A stretch of 64,000 nt of DNA from the NCBI GenBank assembly GCA_020796225.1, contig CM036768.1, positions 36,298,289-36,362,288 of the forward strand. Direction: 5' to 3'. This stretch comes from Arion vulgaris. Lineage: Eukaryota > Mollusca > Gastropoda > Stylommatophora > Arionidae. The position numbers were made by a program, and so were the translations under genes. Within the stretch, counting starts at the first letter, position 1, and each line of letters starts with the position of its first letter. Below are positions 39,700-49,892 of the stretch, one piece after another. The notes beneath the pieces are model-generated. The model was given only the letters and a program-made list of their open reading frames with translations. It had not been told where the DNA came from and made no database searches.

Positions 39700-40430
39700 A
39701 TCACTGAGACAATTCAATGGGGCACTGTGATGAAAGTTTATTCAGACCAACACTGATTTAAGACTGTTGAATAAAATATAAATATTTGCGCATGGCCATT
39801 TGAGTTGTTCGTATGTGTCGATTCCTCCCCGCCAATAATGGCTGACACATTCCGTTTCTGAGGACATCTTTTTTTGAGGTTGTTCTCTAGACAGTTGCAG
39901 TCCCCTGCTGACGAGATCTGTCTTCCCGGGTTTGTCTGGAGTCGTCCTACTCTAGATGACTTCAGCCTTCTGTTGCCGGGCTCACCAACCCAGGCTTTTT
40001 GCAGGGTGTGCTTCCTGGACACTGTAGTTTAATCCCTTATGCTTAAGGGAAAGTGTCATAGAAGTAGAAGACAAGACAAGAAAAAGGATGAGAGAGAGAG
40101 GACAAGTGCTATTTGTCCCATAGCTGGGGATGGGTTGGTTGCAGCCAGAGCATTTACCACTCGCCGGTGGGTTCTGCACTGTCACCTTATGAGGCCCCAT
40201 CCTGCTCCCCGCCTTTTGGTCTGGCCTTTCACCTTCAGTCTGTTCGGCTTGGTTAGACCTGCCAGGAGTTAGACTCCGCCGACATAGCCTGAAGGATCCT
40301 AAAGGCACACAAACCCTCCAACCACGATAAGGTAGGCTAATATGGAGGGAGACTGTTGAATGATAGAGAGGTGCTGCAGGTTCAACAGCTGCGCTTAAAC
40401 AATGTCTTTGTATAGTAAACAGCACTGTCC
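39700..40430. other. GC-richer unassigned segment, possible unknown dispersed repeat
   Basis: Markedly higher GC than the surroundings (for example at 40130-40320), with a 147-codon minus-strand frame that has Cys and Pro but no domain I recognise and no splice context. I do not call it a gene; a repeat family not otherwise seen in this window is plausible. Confidence 0.35.
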
Positions 40431-40546
40431 AAATTTCTATCGTGTGTTTGCCGTAATGAAACAGCTGAATGGTTGGATTTGAAAGTGGAATATAGTGGAA
40501 GGGATGGGCATGTAACAGACTTCAGTTAACATGCAATGAATACAAT

Positions 40547-40703
40547 CAGGAGCGGCTCGTCATTGAGCGGCTCGGCCTGGCCCCACAAATAATCGACACG
40601 GAGAATAACTTCCCGGAATAGACATATAATAGTAAATACTCCATAATTTTTCCAAAAATCTGTGTCTAGCCCCACCAAGAAAAATGACCACGAGCCGCCA
40701 CTG
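40547..40703. mobile_element. MITE family MH, 157 bp
   Basis: Termini caggagcggctcgtc and cacgagccgccactg, 8-bp duplication aatacaat at 40539-40546 and 40704-40711. Confidence 0.92.
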
Positions 40704-40711
40704 AATACAAT

Positions 40712-40908
40712 AGTGATAATTAACATCGACAAAACCGAAGTAATGACATTCGCTAGAGAGAAGAACGCAGCCAGTATCTTCATTGACAAATATCAATTAA
40801 AACAAGTCAATGGAGCATTTTTTTCAGCAAATGGAAGAATAACAAAATCCAACATAGATGCAAAAAAGCAAATCAAATCAAAGGACAAAGGGCGCCAGTT
40901 TTAAAATG
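40712..40908 (+). mobile_element. LINE family LZ fragment
   Basis: Plus strand IIINIDKTEVMTFAREKN, ASIFIDKYQLKQVN resembles the N-x-x-KTE-V-M-x-x-x-R segment just before YLGS in LINE reverse transcriptases. Short and decayed. Confidence 0.55.
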
Positions 40909-40926
40909 CAAACATGTCACCATAAT

Positions 40927-41163
40927 CACTTCTTCTTCTTCTTCTTCAACCACTTGTTAACCACTCTATGTGATTTGTACGTGAGCCTGTGAGCGATTGT
41001 ACATTGTGCCAGTTATGCACCTACAAGTAGACCAGTATATCCGATTTCTGCGATGTTTTTTATTTACTAGGGTAGCTTACCAAGGTCCTACATCAGTCGC
41101 CTCTTACGACATGCCTTGTAGGTCGCAGTGGTACTGTTCTTTGCTTCCCTGGCACCACACGGC
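40927..41163 (-). mobile_element. SINE family SB
   Basis: Antisense SB, cttcttcttcttcaacc to ttgcttccctggcaccacac. Confidence 0.88.
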
Positions 41164-41165
41164 GA

Positions 41166-41600
41166 CCATAAACACTAAAATATCATTGTTTAATGCAATC
41201 TTACTCCCAACATTATGTTATCCGTGCCAAACACGGACGCTGACAGCACACACGATATAAGAACACTAGTCATGACAGAGATGAAGTGTCTACGTAGAAT
41301 GCTAGAGTATCAAGAAGAGACCGGTTGAGAAATAAAGACATCAGGAAAAAGTGGGTACAACATCAATACTGGAATTCATCAAGAAACAACAAATTAAACG
41401 TTTCGTCCACATAAGCAGATTACCAACAGACAATGCGCCTCAAAGAGCAATGTTACTCCAATACAGGGAATAGAAAGCAAAAAACCGTCCATGCAAAAGG
41501 TGGAGATAAGAGATAACAGAGGCGACGAAAGTACAGATTATGAAGCACACACAAAAGTTCATTTCACAAAAGTGATTGATACGAATGAACACAAACATAG
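41166..41600 (+). mobile_element. LINE family LJ, C-terminal relic
   Basis: Plus strand: LFNAILLPTLCYPCQTRTLT, MTEMKCLRRMLEYQEET, EFIKKQQIKRFVHISRLPTD, then a decayed RPCKRW end and 3' UTR. Stops and frameshifts throughout. Confidence 0.75.
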
Positions 41601-41689
41601 AACAACAAAGAAGTCGGTATTAGTAGTTGCAAGATGCAACAGTTACAAAATATTCAGATGTTAATTATCTGAAAACAACAACTTCTGCT

Positions 41690-42385
41690 TCTTTTGTCGT
41701 CACACTGCTATCGGGTTGTTGCCCAATGTCGTCACACTACTACCGGGTTGTTAGCCAGGGTTGTTGCCCAATGTCGTCACACTACTACCGGGTTATTGCT
41801 CAATGTCGTCACACTACTACCGGGTTATTGTTCAATGTCGTCACACTACTACCGGGCTGCTGTCAAGTGTCGTGGTTTTCTGTTTTTGTCTTGCGCTTTC
41901 CTGGTGGCTTGGGTGATTGTTATTTTTGCTCTTTGACAGGATTCTACTATGCCATAGAACCATCTTTTTCGTGGTCTTCCTCGCCTTCTCTGATGTTCTG
42001 TTATAGAAGACTCTGTATACTGTGGAGTTTAGTTACATTCTTATTAAGTGGTCAAACTACTTCATTCTTTGTTTCTCAATGTAATTCAAGCATGGTTCTG
42101 TGCTGATTTGGTGACTCTTGTCTTTTCAGGTGTTTTTGATAACTTTCCGCAGGCAACGCATTTCACATGTAGTTATTTTTATGACTGCGCTTTGCTCATT
42201 GTCCATGTTTGGCTCTGGTAACACAAAGTAGGTATGAAATTGCTGTTGATCATCTGTTGCCTAGCTGCCTGTGACATTTGTGGGTGCCTTAACAATGGGG
42301 GTTGTTTGGTAGGTTACAGCATTTGCTTATTGCACTCTAGTCTCTATCTCTCTATCTAGTCTTCCATCTTCTGTGACAACAACAG
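41690..42385 (-). mobile_element. LINE family LH, C-terminal relic with tandem 3' terminus
   Basis: Minus strand: EDGRLDREIETRVQ, ANAVTYQ, MDNEQSAVIKITTCEMRCLR, EPCLNYIEKQRMK, LIRMxLNSTVYRVF, then the 3' UTR. The terminal 32 bp of the element are present about five times (41696-41865). Confidence 0.8.
41696..41868. repeat. 32-bp x ~5 tandem repeat of the LH 3' terminus
   Basis: Units of gtcgtcacactactaccggg plus ttattgctcaat (antisense of the cccggtagtagtgtgacgac LH 3' end), starting 41696, 41728, 41773, 41805 and 41837; one gap carries a 13-bp extra stretch. Confidence 0.88.
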
Positions 42386-42402
42386 TATATGCAATGCCTG
42401 TG

Positions 42403-43100
42403 CTCAACTAGAGCCAATTATAAACTACTGGGCCTTCGGGCTCAGGTAAGAATTATGGAAATCAGACCCCAACTACACCACGTGACCTCGCATTCCTGTA
42501 TTGGTGTATATAGAAGAATTCATTTTAAAATCAACACAAAATGCTAACTTGAAGTTATATTATACAACAAGTTAAGCTTAACAATAAGGAATATCAATAT
42601 TATGAATATTTTCACCAATAAATAACCATAGACTCACAGAATTGAGTAAAATTGCAAAAAAGGTTGCAGTGTTCTATCAAACATATGTAATTTCCAGATC
42701 CCTTTTCTTATCTAGGTCAGGAATACCCGGCCAGTTGTCTGGCCTGTGCTAAAGCAAAGCCAGGCTCTAGCACAGGCCAGAGAACTGGCCGGGTATTCCC
42801 TGACCTAGATAATAAAAGGGATCTGGAAATTACAGATATTTGATAGAACACTGCACGCTTTGCAATTTTACTCAATTCTGTGAGTCTATGGTTATTTATT
42901 GGTGAAAAATATTTATATATATTGATATTCCTTATTGTTAAACTTAACTTGTTGCATAATATAACTTCGATTTATCATTTTGTGTTGATTAAATAATTCT
43001 CTATATCACCAATACTGGAATGCGAGTCACGTGTGTGTGGGTCTGATTCCAATCTACCTGAGCCCGAAGGCCCAGTAGTTTATAGTTGGCTCTGGCTAAA
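42403..43100. repeat. 0.7-kb near-perfect inverted repeat (foldback)
   Basis: The left arm, about 42409-42751, starts agagccaattataaactact and ends ctggcctgtgcta. The right arm, about 42768-43094, is its reverse complement and ends agtagtttatagttggctct. The loop is only 16 nt (42752-42767). The arms differ by a few per cent and small indels, so they are not a very recent duplication. No ORF or transposase is visible. Confidence 0.93.
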
Positions 43101-43241
43101 GCCTGGCTGTGGCTCACTGAGCACAAAACCTACATGTTATCGTCTGCTACAATCGTACTAACAACTCGATCTGAACAACACTGAGATAAAAGACAATAGC
43201 CCGAACACACCACACCGGACGCGTATTTAGCATGTCACAAA

Positions 43242-43690
43242 TGAGTATCTGTGGCGTAGAAGTTAGGTAATCGTCTCTCGTGCCTTAGGTACCAGGTTCG
43301 CTCCCTAATTTGGATATTTTCACAGAGATCCCTCATCTCAATGTATGTGAGATCGAGTTCGTAGTCCTAAAATAAACGAACGAGAAAAGTTAGGTCCCGT
43401 GTTCAATTTGAGCACGTAAAAAAACCCTTGACAGTTCAAAATCGAGAAGAGCAGGCTGGAAATCCGCAGCGCGGGAAAAATACATTTAGAAAAGATTATT
43501 TAGAAAATAAAATTCCTACAAAAATATCTTCTCCATCTTCAAAATTTACAACGGGGACCCTCGCCAGTGCTACGGAGTTCGTGTACTGCAACTGAGATCT
43601 TTCTGTGCAAGAAATAGCTTGGATCACACATGGTTACTCACCGAAGTGCAATGATGATGGTCCTATCAATCAACCAATTATAATTTTTTG
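43242..43690 (+). mobile_element. SINE family SQ, full length reference copy
   Basis: Head atctgtggcgtagaagttag and accaggttcgctcccta (tRNA A and B box-like), middle atgtgagatcgagttcgtag and aacccttgacagttcaaa, 3' half ggggaccctcgccagtgcta, gagatctttctgtgcaagaa, and gatgatggtcctatcaatca. Confidence 0.88.
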
Positions 43691-44135
43691 AGCCCAAGGT
43701 GAGCGATCTCCATACCACCACGGAACATAGACACTCTAAAAAAATGCAACCGATTAAAATGATAACCCTAGCGAGGATACATCTGTCATAAAGACTAACA
43801 GCGAGAGGCAAACAGATAGGCGGCTAGAGCTGTCACATTGACAACACACCTCAGAAACAGGTGTAGTCTGAATGTTCTGCTAGGGACAGGTGTTGGAGGT
43901 AAACACTCAAAAATGAAGGGGAATCGGTTGAAACAGATGGGAAAACAAGTCTAAGAATTATGTTGAGATTTTTAGTGGCACCAACAGTACATGCTCAAGA
44001 TAAATGTGAACTTATTTATTGCATAGGTTGAAATGTAGCAAACTTAGGCAGACATATTTCAAATATCATGTATTTAAAATATTGTATTTCTCTCATAACG
44101 TTTTATAAGTTATATAAAAAAGGGTTTCAAAGCCG
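43691..44135 (+). other. Unassigned, with a short LG fragment
   Basis: About 43910-44000 reads KQMGKQVxELCxDFxWHQQYMLK-like and aligns with the TDRKTKIRILR segment of LG; the rest was not recognised. Confidence 0.4.
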
Positions 44136-44137
44136 AA

Positions 44138-44312
44138 GGATTGACTTCATTACACTGGGTTTTACCCAATACGACTCAGTCCCTCTCCGCAGAAATGGCA
44201 CGCCATCTGCCGAGAGTATTGCACAAAGCACGAACTCCGTAGCTCCAGCAACAATCCTAGGGGTCTCTGGAAAAACTTCACTCGTGAACAGAATGGCGCG
44301 GTCCGGGCATGT
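44138..44312 (-). mobile_element. SINE family SA, truncated at the head by LN
   Basis: Antisense SA, ccgaaggattgacttcatta to gaacagaatggcgcggtccgg, ending exactly where LN coding sequence begins. Confidence 0.85.
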
Positions 44313-44905
44313 TAAGGTTGTTGCAGAGCGAAGTGGGGCATACAGGACAACTACTTCTAGTATGAGGATGGAGGTTGAGGCCGTTACTGCTGCAATCCAT
44401 TGGATCTCTGGGACTTCATTTACTGGAGCAGTTGTTGTATCTGACTCTCAGTCGATGCTTCACACGATCTAGAAGAGCAGGTTTCGGTATGAGTGGATGT
44501 CGTCTATAGAAGTTTCTAACCTCCAGCGGCTTACGTGGAAATACTGTCCTGGGCATGCGGGTGTTTACAGTAATGAGAGAGCGGACAGGCTTACATCAAC
44601 AGCATCGATTGTTGGGGAGTTGAAGATGGATAAGGGGATATTCTTCGGTCTCTTCGCGACTCTCTGTTGGATGAGGACACTAAAATCGATGTTGAATCGA
44701 TCAAGCGATTTAGGCAGTTTGGAGTTACCCGTTGTTCAAGTCGAACTGGATGCCTGAGAGGCAGAGTGAGAGGCGTGTTTAATCAGCGAGCCACTGAAAC
44801 CATCAGTATGCATACTCTTCGATATCTGTTTGGGGAGACTTGAGCACCTATGGGTCTGCCCGGAGTGCAATGACGTCAGTTTAGTAACCAATAACCAATA
44901 CTGCA
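44313..44905 (+). mobile_element. LINE family LN, RNase H domain, best copy
   Basis: Plus strand: MRMEVEAVTAAIHWISGTSF (Glu), TGAVVVSDSQSMLHTI (second Asp) then a stop, RFRYEWMSSIEVSNLQRLTW, YCPGHAGVYSNERADRLTST (last Asp), decayed C-terminus and 3' end caatgacgtcagtttagtaa with a taaccaataacc tail. The first Asp motif lies upstream of the truncation and is absent. Confidence 0.85.
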
Positions 44906-44997
44906 GTCTCCATCTATATTGATTTTAATCTCTTCTATAGAAATACTTTTTTAAACAAATAACTGCTTACACAGTGTCAGCAAGAGAATATGAACAC

Positions 44998-45262
44998 CAT
45001 CATTTAAAGGAGACATTGGAGATGGATTGTATATGTGATACTCATGGCGATTAACTCTGTCACGAAAACTGCACTGAGAAGGATACTAGAGGGTAAACGA
45101 AAACGTGAAAAACCCAAAACGACCTGGAGGAGAAGAGTAGAACAGTAACTGAAAGAAATAAAACGTAGTTGGAAGACAATACAGAAGACGGCAAAGAATA
45201 GAGAAGAATATCGTGCATTTGTTGCTGCCCTAAACGTCAATAGCATCACATGCTAGACAGAG
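44998..45262 (+). mobile_element. LINE family LQ, C-terminal end
   Basis: Plus strand RRHWRWIVYVILMAINSVTK, TALRRILEGKRKREKPKTTW, KEIKRSWKTIQKTAKNREEY, RAFVAALNVNSITC. Same family as 30165-30468. Followed by GA-rich sequence to about 45305. Confidence 0.75.
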
Positions 45263-45364
45263 AGAGAAGAGAGACAGAGAGAGTGAGAGTGAGAGAGATA
45301 GAAATGCATTGCGACTGTAAGCGAGTGGCACTGCTAAGCACCATTAGTATGAGATTATTTAGGT

Positions 45365-45608
45365 AGTGGTATCTGAGAGCCGGGTGGTCCGGGTTCAACT
45401 CCCGCAGTGGGCGTGGAATTTTCCCGACCGCGACGGCTCTCAGGTCGACCCAGCCTCAACTGGGTCCCGGACATGCTCTGGGAAAGTAAAGACGGTCGGC
45501 GTGATGCTGACCACATCACACATCGTGTGATAATGGTCAATGAAAGATACAGGCCTAACACTGTATTGCCCTATATACCACGAGGTATGAAAGGGTTTAC
45601 AAAAATAG
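45365..45608 (+). mobile_element. SINE family SE
   Basis: B-box-like gggttcaactcccgc, then tggaattttcccgaccgcga, catgctctgggaaagtaaag and tataccacgaggtatgaaag. Confidence 0.85.
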
Positions 45609-45642
45609 TATTTACCAATTAACTGTTGGATTTGATAAAACG

Positions 45643-45730
45643 AACATCATTGCATCTTTGTGAATAACCATGTGCGCTACGATCTATTCTCTACATTGAA
45701 GGATCTCAGCGGTAGCGCATGTTGTGCTTT
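45643..45730 (-). mobile_element. SINE family SQ, 3' fragment
   Basis: Antisense SQ end: catcattgcatctttgtgaa, taaccatgtgcgctac, aggatctcagcggtagcgca. Confidence 0.65.
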
Positions 45731-46027
45731 AAAAGCACCAACGCCCATCATAAACATGGAAGCGGCAGAGGAAATACCAACTACGGCGTCTCAAGTCACG
45801 ACGACGCGGGATCAACATCACCCCTCCCTAGATCTGGGAATTTTCGTGTGTCGAAGATTCAAAAATAATATACAAATCTGTACACCTTGCGACGGCAGTT
45901 TCGACAAAGCGGTCTTTAAAATTCCTAGTCTATAAATAATTCCTTAACTATAGAAAATCCAGTAAGTTAACTCTCCGCCTCACTCTCCACCCACAAACAC
46001 ACACCAACCTGGGATATACAAGATATG
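45731..46027 (+). other. Unassigned; open frame of about 65 codons
   Basis: A plus-strand frame to 45935 (MEAAEEIPTTASQVTTTRD...) with two Cys and no known domain. No clear splice signal; could be a decayed transposon N-terminus or chance. Confidence 0.3.
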
Positions 46028-46220
46028 GCAGTTTTTTGTGTGATCTCTTGATTCTCACCATCATCAAGTAGCTTGTCTTTTCCGGAACCTGGGTCCCATG
46101 ACACCAGTCCTGAAAAAGTCTCTGTTCTGTGCAAGTTGACCGGCGTCAGCAGCAGTCATTCTCAGATCGTCAATGACATCTTGCACCTATAATCTTCTAA
46201 GTCTTCCTCTCATTCTTCTT

Positions 46221-46426
46221 TCTTTTTTTCCCGATCCAGAAGCACTTGAGCTTTTCAGCTCTTCGGCTCAGTGCCATGGACATCGTAACCCTTCGGTTTG
46301 GTGCCACAAACACCGTAAATCCAGGGCATCTGTGGCTTTTCTGCCATCCCGCGGAATTGAACCCGCACACACAGAGGGATAGTCACCCGTAGTTCAAGGC
46401 GCTACGAACACGCTGGGCAGACGGGC
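46221..46426 (-). mobile_element. SINE family SF inserted in LG
   Basis: The 12-bp duplication ctcattcttctt at 46209-46220 and 46427-46438 flanks it. Antisense head ggaattgaacccgcacacac and gcgctacgaacacgctgggc. Confidence 0.92.
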
Positions 46427-46517
46427 CTCATTCTTCTTCTAGGCACCATATCCTCCAAAATGATCTTCTCTAGGCACTCATGTTGTTTGATATATCCGAA
46501 ATATTACATTTCTTTGA

Positions 46518-46862
46518 TTTTATTTTTTTTTTTTTTTTTTTTTCGTCCGCTTTAAACTCAGACGAAGTTTCATCTCTGAAACTGATTTTTGCGTGAAAAT
46601 CCGTTTGTTTTCAATTTCTTACAATGGCAGCAGCGTGCACATTGTAAATTACTTTACACTGGCAGCCGTGTACTCAATGTACTCGTAATTAGTATTCCCT
46701 CGCCATACAGGCAGATTTTCTCCGACTTCAGAGGTACTCACGTTATCGTCCTGAGTAAGACCAGGGACTCGAACAAATGCCGGACAGTAGGTTCGAACCC
46801 GAGCTATGAGGCGTCTCACAGCTAGCAGGCCGAGCTACTATCAACTACTCTAGGCAGTCCCC
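46518..46862 (-). mobile_element. SINE family SI inserted in LG, longer head than the 33-kb copy
   Basis: T-rich tail on the plus strand, then cagacgaagtttcatctctg to ggccgagctactatcaacta. It has an extra ggttcgaacccgagctatga segment in the head that the 33232-33524 copy lacks. Confidence 0.85.
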
Positions 46863-46926
46863 CATTTATGTTCTTTAATAGCCAATGATTCTAGAACTTC
46901 GTTAATCAGAAAGATTTCTCATAATC

Positions 46927-47205
46927 CTGCTTTTCTCAAAATCACGTGTGGCACAGTAGAACAAAGTCATAATGTGAAACTGTGAAACAAAGTCACGCGT
47001 TACACTCACACTGCGACGGAATATCACAAGACACAACGTTTACTTAACGAATCAAATAAAAACGAGATATACGTTTATTAAATTCCCGCACAAACACGAA
47101 TATAAATGACCCGCCTACCTCCCGCATACGTAGATATTAGAAATGTAAAGTGACAGATATCTCACACACATAACCTCTACGTCACAGAGACCTACTAATA
47201 TAAAC
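46927..47205. other. Unassigned
   Basis: No gene or known repeat, apart from a short antisense SQ head (cctctacgtcacagagac) at about 47183-47202. Confidence 0.4.
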
Positions 47206-47852
47206 AGCAAATGGAAGAGAAATGTTTACTAATATAAAAAGCAAATGGAAGAGAAATGTTTACTAATATAAAAGCAAATGGAAGAGAAATGTTTACTAAT
47301 ATAAAAAGCAAATGGAAGAGAAATGTTTACTAATATAAAAAGCAAATGGAAGAGAAATGTTTACTAATATAAAAAGCAGATGGAAGAGAAATGTTTACTA
47401 ATATAAAAAGCAAATGCAAGAGAAATGTTTACTAATATAAAAAGCAAATGGAAGAGAAATGTTTACTAATATAAAAGCAAATGGAAGAGAAATGTTTACT
47501 AATATAAAAGCAAATGGAAGAGAAATGTTTACTAATATAAAAAGCAAATGGAAGAGAAATGTTTACTAATATAAAAAGCAAATGGAAGAGAAATGTTTAC
47601 TAATATAAAAAGCAAATGCAAGAGAAATGTTTACTAATATAAAAGCAAATGCAAGAGAAATGTTTACTAATATAAAAAGCAAATGCAAGAGAAATGTTTA
47701 CTAATATAAAAGCAAATGGAAGAGAAATGTTTACTAATATAAAAAGCAAATGGAAGAGAAATGTTTACTAATATAAAAAGCAAATGGGAGAGAAATGTTT
47801 ACTAATATAAAAGCAAATGCAAGAGAAATGTTTACTAATATAAAAACCAAAT
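47205..47852. repeat. Minisatellite, 32-34-bp unit, about 19 copies
   Basis: Units of tactaatataaaaagcaaat plus ggaagagaaatgtt; A-run length and ggaag/gcaag vary between units. It starts at the truncated SQ head. Confidence 0.95.
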
Positions 47853-48120
47853 GGAACCATAAGAACTTTTACTTTTCTTACATGCAGAAAAGTAATGCAC
47901 ATCTTAATTAACTGTTTGGCTGCCTTAAGCCGCTTGGAGCGCCACTGTGTATTTGTTTTAAAACAACCTTTAAAGAAAATGCATTTACCTACAAAATGAT
48001 ATATTACTCATACAAATCTGTTAATAATTAAGAAAACTGTAGCCAATGTGTACATAAACCAGCAATGGGAAAATAAAACCAACATTTAATTCAGCCTAAA
48101 CCCGTTTTCCAATTCGGTAG
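47853..48120. other. Unassigned spacer
   Basis: Nothing recognised. Confidence 0.4.
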
Positions 48121-48121
48121 C

Positions 48122-48668
48122 TAATCTGGAAGATGTACACAGATATAGGAGTAGAATATCTCAAGCGAAAGCATCTTTTATGAAAATGAAAAACACACTA
48201 TGCGTGAACTCATTACCAATGACATTGCGAAAACGTGTACTCCAATGCTATATTGAACCAATACTTATGTATGGCAGCGAATCATGGACAATGAACAAAC
48301 AATCAATAAGATCATTGGAAGCCACAGAGATGTGGTTTTACAGAAGAATGCTAAAAGTTCCATGGACAGCTAAGAAAACAAATGAGGAGGTTTAAAATCA
48401 AGCCTGCACACAAAGAAACCTTATCAAAAGAATAAGAATTCGACAATCAAGGTTCTTCGGGCATATAATGCGAAGAGAAGGTTTAGAACATTTGGTCACA
48501 ATAGGTAAAATTCAAGGAAGGAGAGATCGTGGAAGACAGAGGGAGAAGATGCTGGATGGCCTGACATCATGGTTCGACAAAAGACCGACGTCAGAACTGA
48601 TTACATGCACCAAGCGAAGAGAGTTGTGGAAAGACATGATAGCCTACGCCAGCATGCATGGCACTTGA
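48122..48668 (+). mobile_element. LINE family LZ, C-terminal relic (best copy)
   Basis: Plus strand: FMKMKNTLCVNSLPMTLRKR, VLQCYIEPILMYGSESWTMN, KQSIRSLEATEMWFYRRMLK, VPWTAKKTNEEV and a stop, then IKRIRIRQSRFFGHIMRREG, LEHLVTIGKIQGRRDRGRQR, MLDGLTSWFDKRPTSELITC and a final stop. Only one stop and a few lesions separate it from an intact tail, so it is relatively young. Confidence 0.85.
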
Positions 48669-48905
48669 TTGATTGAGCTAATCAGTTTATGGAGCCTGGG
48701 TGAAGTCGGTTTTTGTAACAAATCCTGTCCACAAGTCGTTGTGGACTGTCACTTCCAGGAAGAGCGAGCACGAACAATATTCATCCCGAAATTATGGAAT
48801 TTAGTTCTTAATGTTAAAATGCAGCATCGTCGCTGTAAGCTAGCATTACAGCGTACTCACTGCCTCAAACAATAATTTACAAAATAAGTATAAGTAGTTA
48901 TTATA

Positions 48906-49162
48906 CAGGGTGTTCAACTTAAAAGCAGCTTGTGAATGGAGCTAATCTGGCATATATGTATGAAAATGGGAAGGCTCAGTTATGACGTAGTATAGGTCAA
49001 GGTTGTGTGATGGTGTGTAATTGTAGTGCGGAAGGGGCGATGAACAAATGTGACGTAGGACAAGCTAATCAGAACCGGTTTAAATAGTAAATAGACGAGA
49101 TGCAATGCGTACCTGGCAAATTTCTATTTATCACTGGGGCTGCTTTTAAGTTGAACACCCTG
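48906..49162. mobile_element. MITE family MM, 257 bp, mariner-like
   Basis: Perfect inverted termini cagggtgttcaacttaaaag / cttttaagttgaacaccctg (extending to about 26 bp) and TA on both sides (48904-48905, 49163-49164). CAGGGTGTTCAA ends with TA target duplications are Tc1/mariner features. Confidence 0.92.
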
Positions 49163-49204
49163 TAAAACGATGAAGTTCAAATAAAGAAATTAACTCAGGA
49201 CTTG

Positions 49205-49335
49205 AAATAGTTGTAGCTTTTAGTGGATACAAAGCAGAAGGACGTCCATGCAAAAGGTGGATATCAGAGAAAACAGAGCGGACGAAAAACATTGTTTATG
49301 AAGCGCACACAAAAGCCCGGTCTAGAAATCTCTTC
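49205..49335 (+). mobile_element. LINE family LJ, 3' end
   Basis: agcagaaggacgtccatgca, gtttatgaagcgcacacaaa, leading into tatcctgacgctgtgag. Aligns with 17800-17960. Confidence 0.8.
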
Positions 49336-49640
49336 TTATCCTGACGCTGTGAGGCAAAACTTATCCTGACGCTGTGAGGCAAAACTTATCCTGACGCTGT
49401 GAGACAAAACTTATCCTGACGCTGTGAGGCAAAACTTATCCTGACGCTGTGAGGCAAAACTTATCCTGACGCTGTGAGGCAAAACTTATCCTGACGCTGT
49501 GAGGCAAAACTTATCCTGACGCTGTGAGACAAAACTTATCCTGACGCTGTGAGGCAAAACTTATCCTGACGCTGTGAGGCAAAACTTATCCTGACGCTGT
49601 GAGGCAAAACTTATCCTGACGCTGTGAGGCAAAACTTATG
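49336..49640. repeat. 25-bp x 12 minisatellite of the LJ 3' UTR
   Basis: Very homogeneous units of ttatcctgacgctgtgaggc plus aaaac, with two gagac variants. In the LJ copy at 17.94 kb the corresponding stretch occurs once. Confidence 0.95.
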
Positions 49641-49890
49641 ATTAAAAAACGACGGCTGTTATGTCACAGCTAAATGTGATTTGGAGAAAGTAACATCGTT
49701 TTATTTGTGAATACAATTATATAAATCGTTAGTGATATCTTAGTAATACGTTATATCGAGTGTGATATCGTAGTAAACTTAATCGAGTTAGTCAATATCG
49801 TTATAATCGAGTTGAGGATATCCGTTAGTAATCAGTAACTATCCGACGGTTGACAAACTATCCTGAACTATAGCAAAACTAATGAAGTGG
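49641..49890. other. Unassigned
   Basis: AT-rich with short internal repeats of cgttagtgatat type; no gene. Confidence 0.5.
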
Positions 49891-49892
49891 TT

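Larger units (their letters stand above)
46028..46926 (-). mobile_element. LINE family LG, C-terminal relic, split by SF and SI
   Basis: Minus-strand pieces: INEVLESLAIKEHKW, YFGYIKQHECLEKIILED, MVPRRRMRGRLRRL, VQDVIDDLRMTAADAGQLAQ, NRDFFRTGVMGPRFRKRQAT and stop. SF sits at 46221-46426 and SI at 46518-46862. Confidence 0.85.

Noticed and set aside
40039..40425. 147-codon minus-strand and 77-codon plus-strand frames
   Set aside because: No domain, no splice context, GC-rich patch open in two directions; left as an unassigned segment.
48180..48668. Host gene for a DNA-binding or structural protein
   Set aside because: The peptide pattern (ILMYGSESWT, FFGHIMRR) is that of a LINE reverse transcriptase tail, and a second copy exists at 51.1-51.7 kb.
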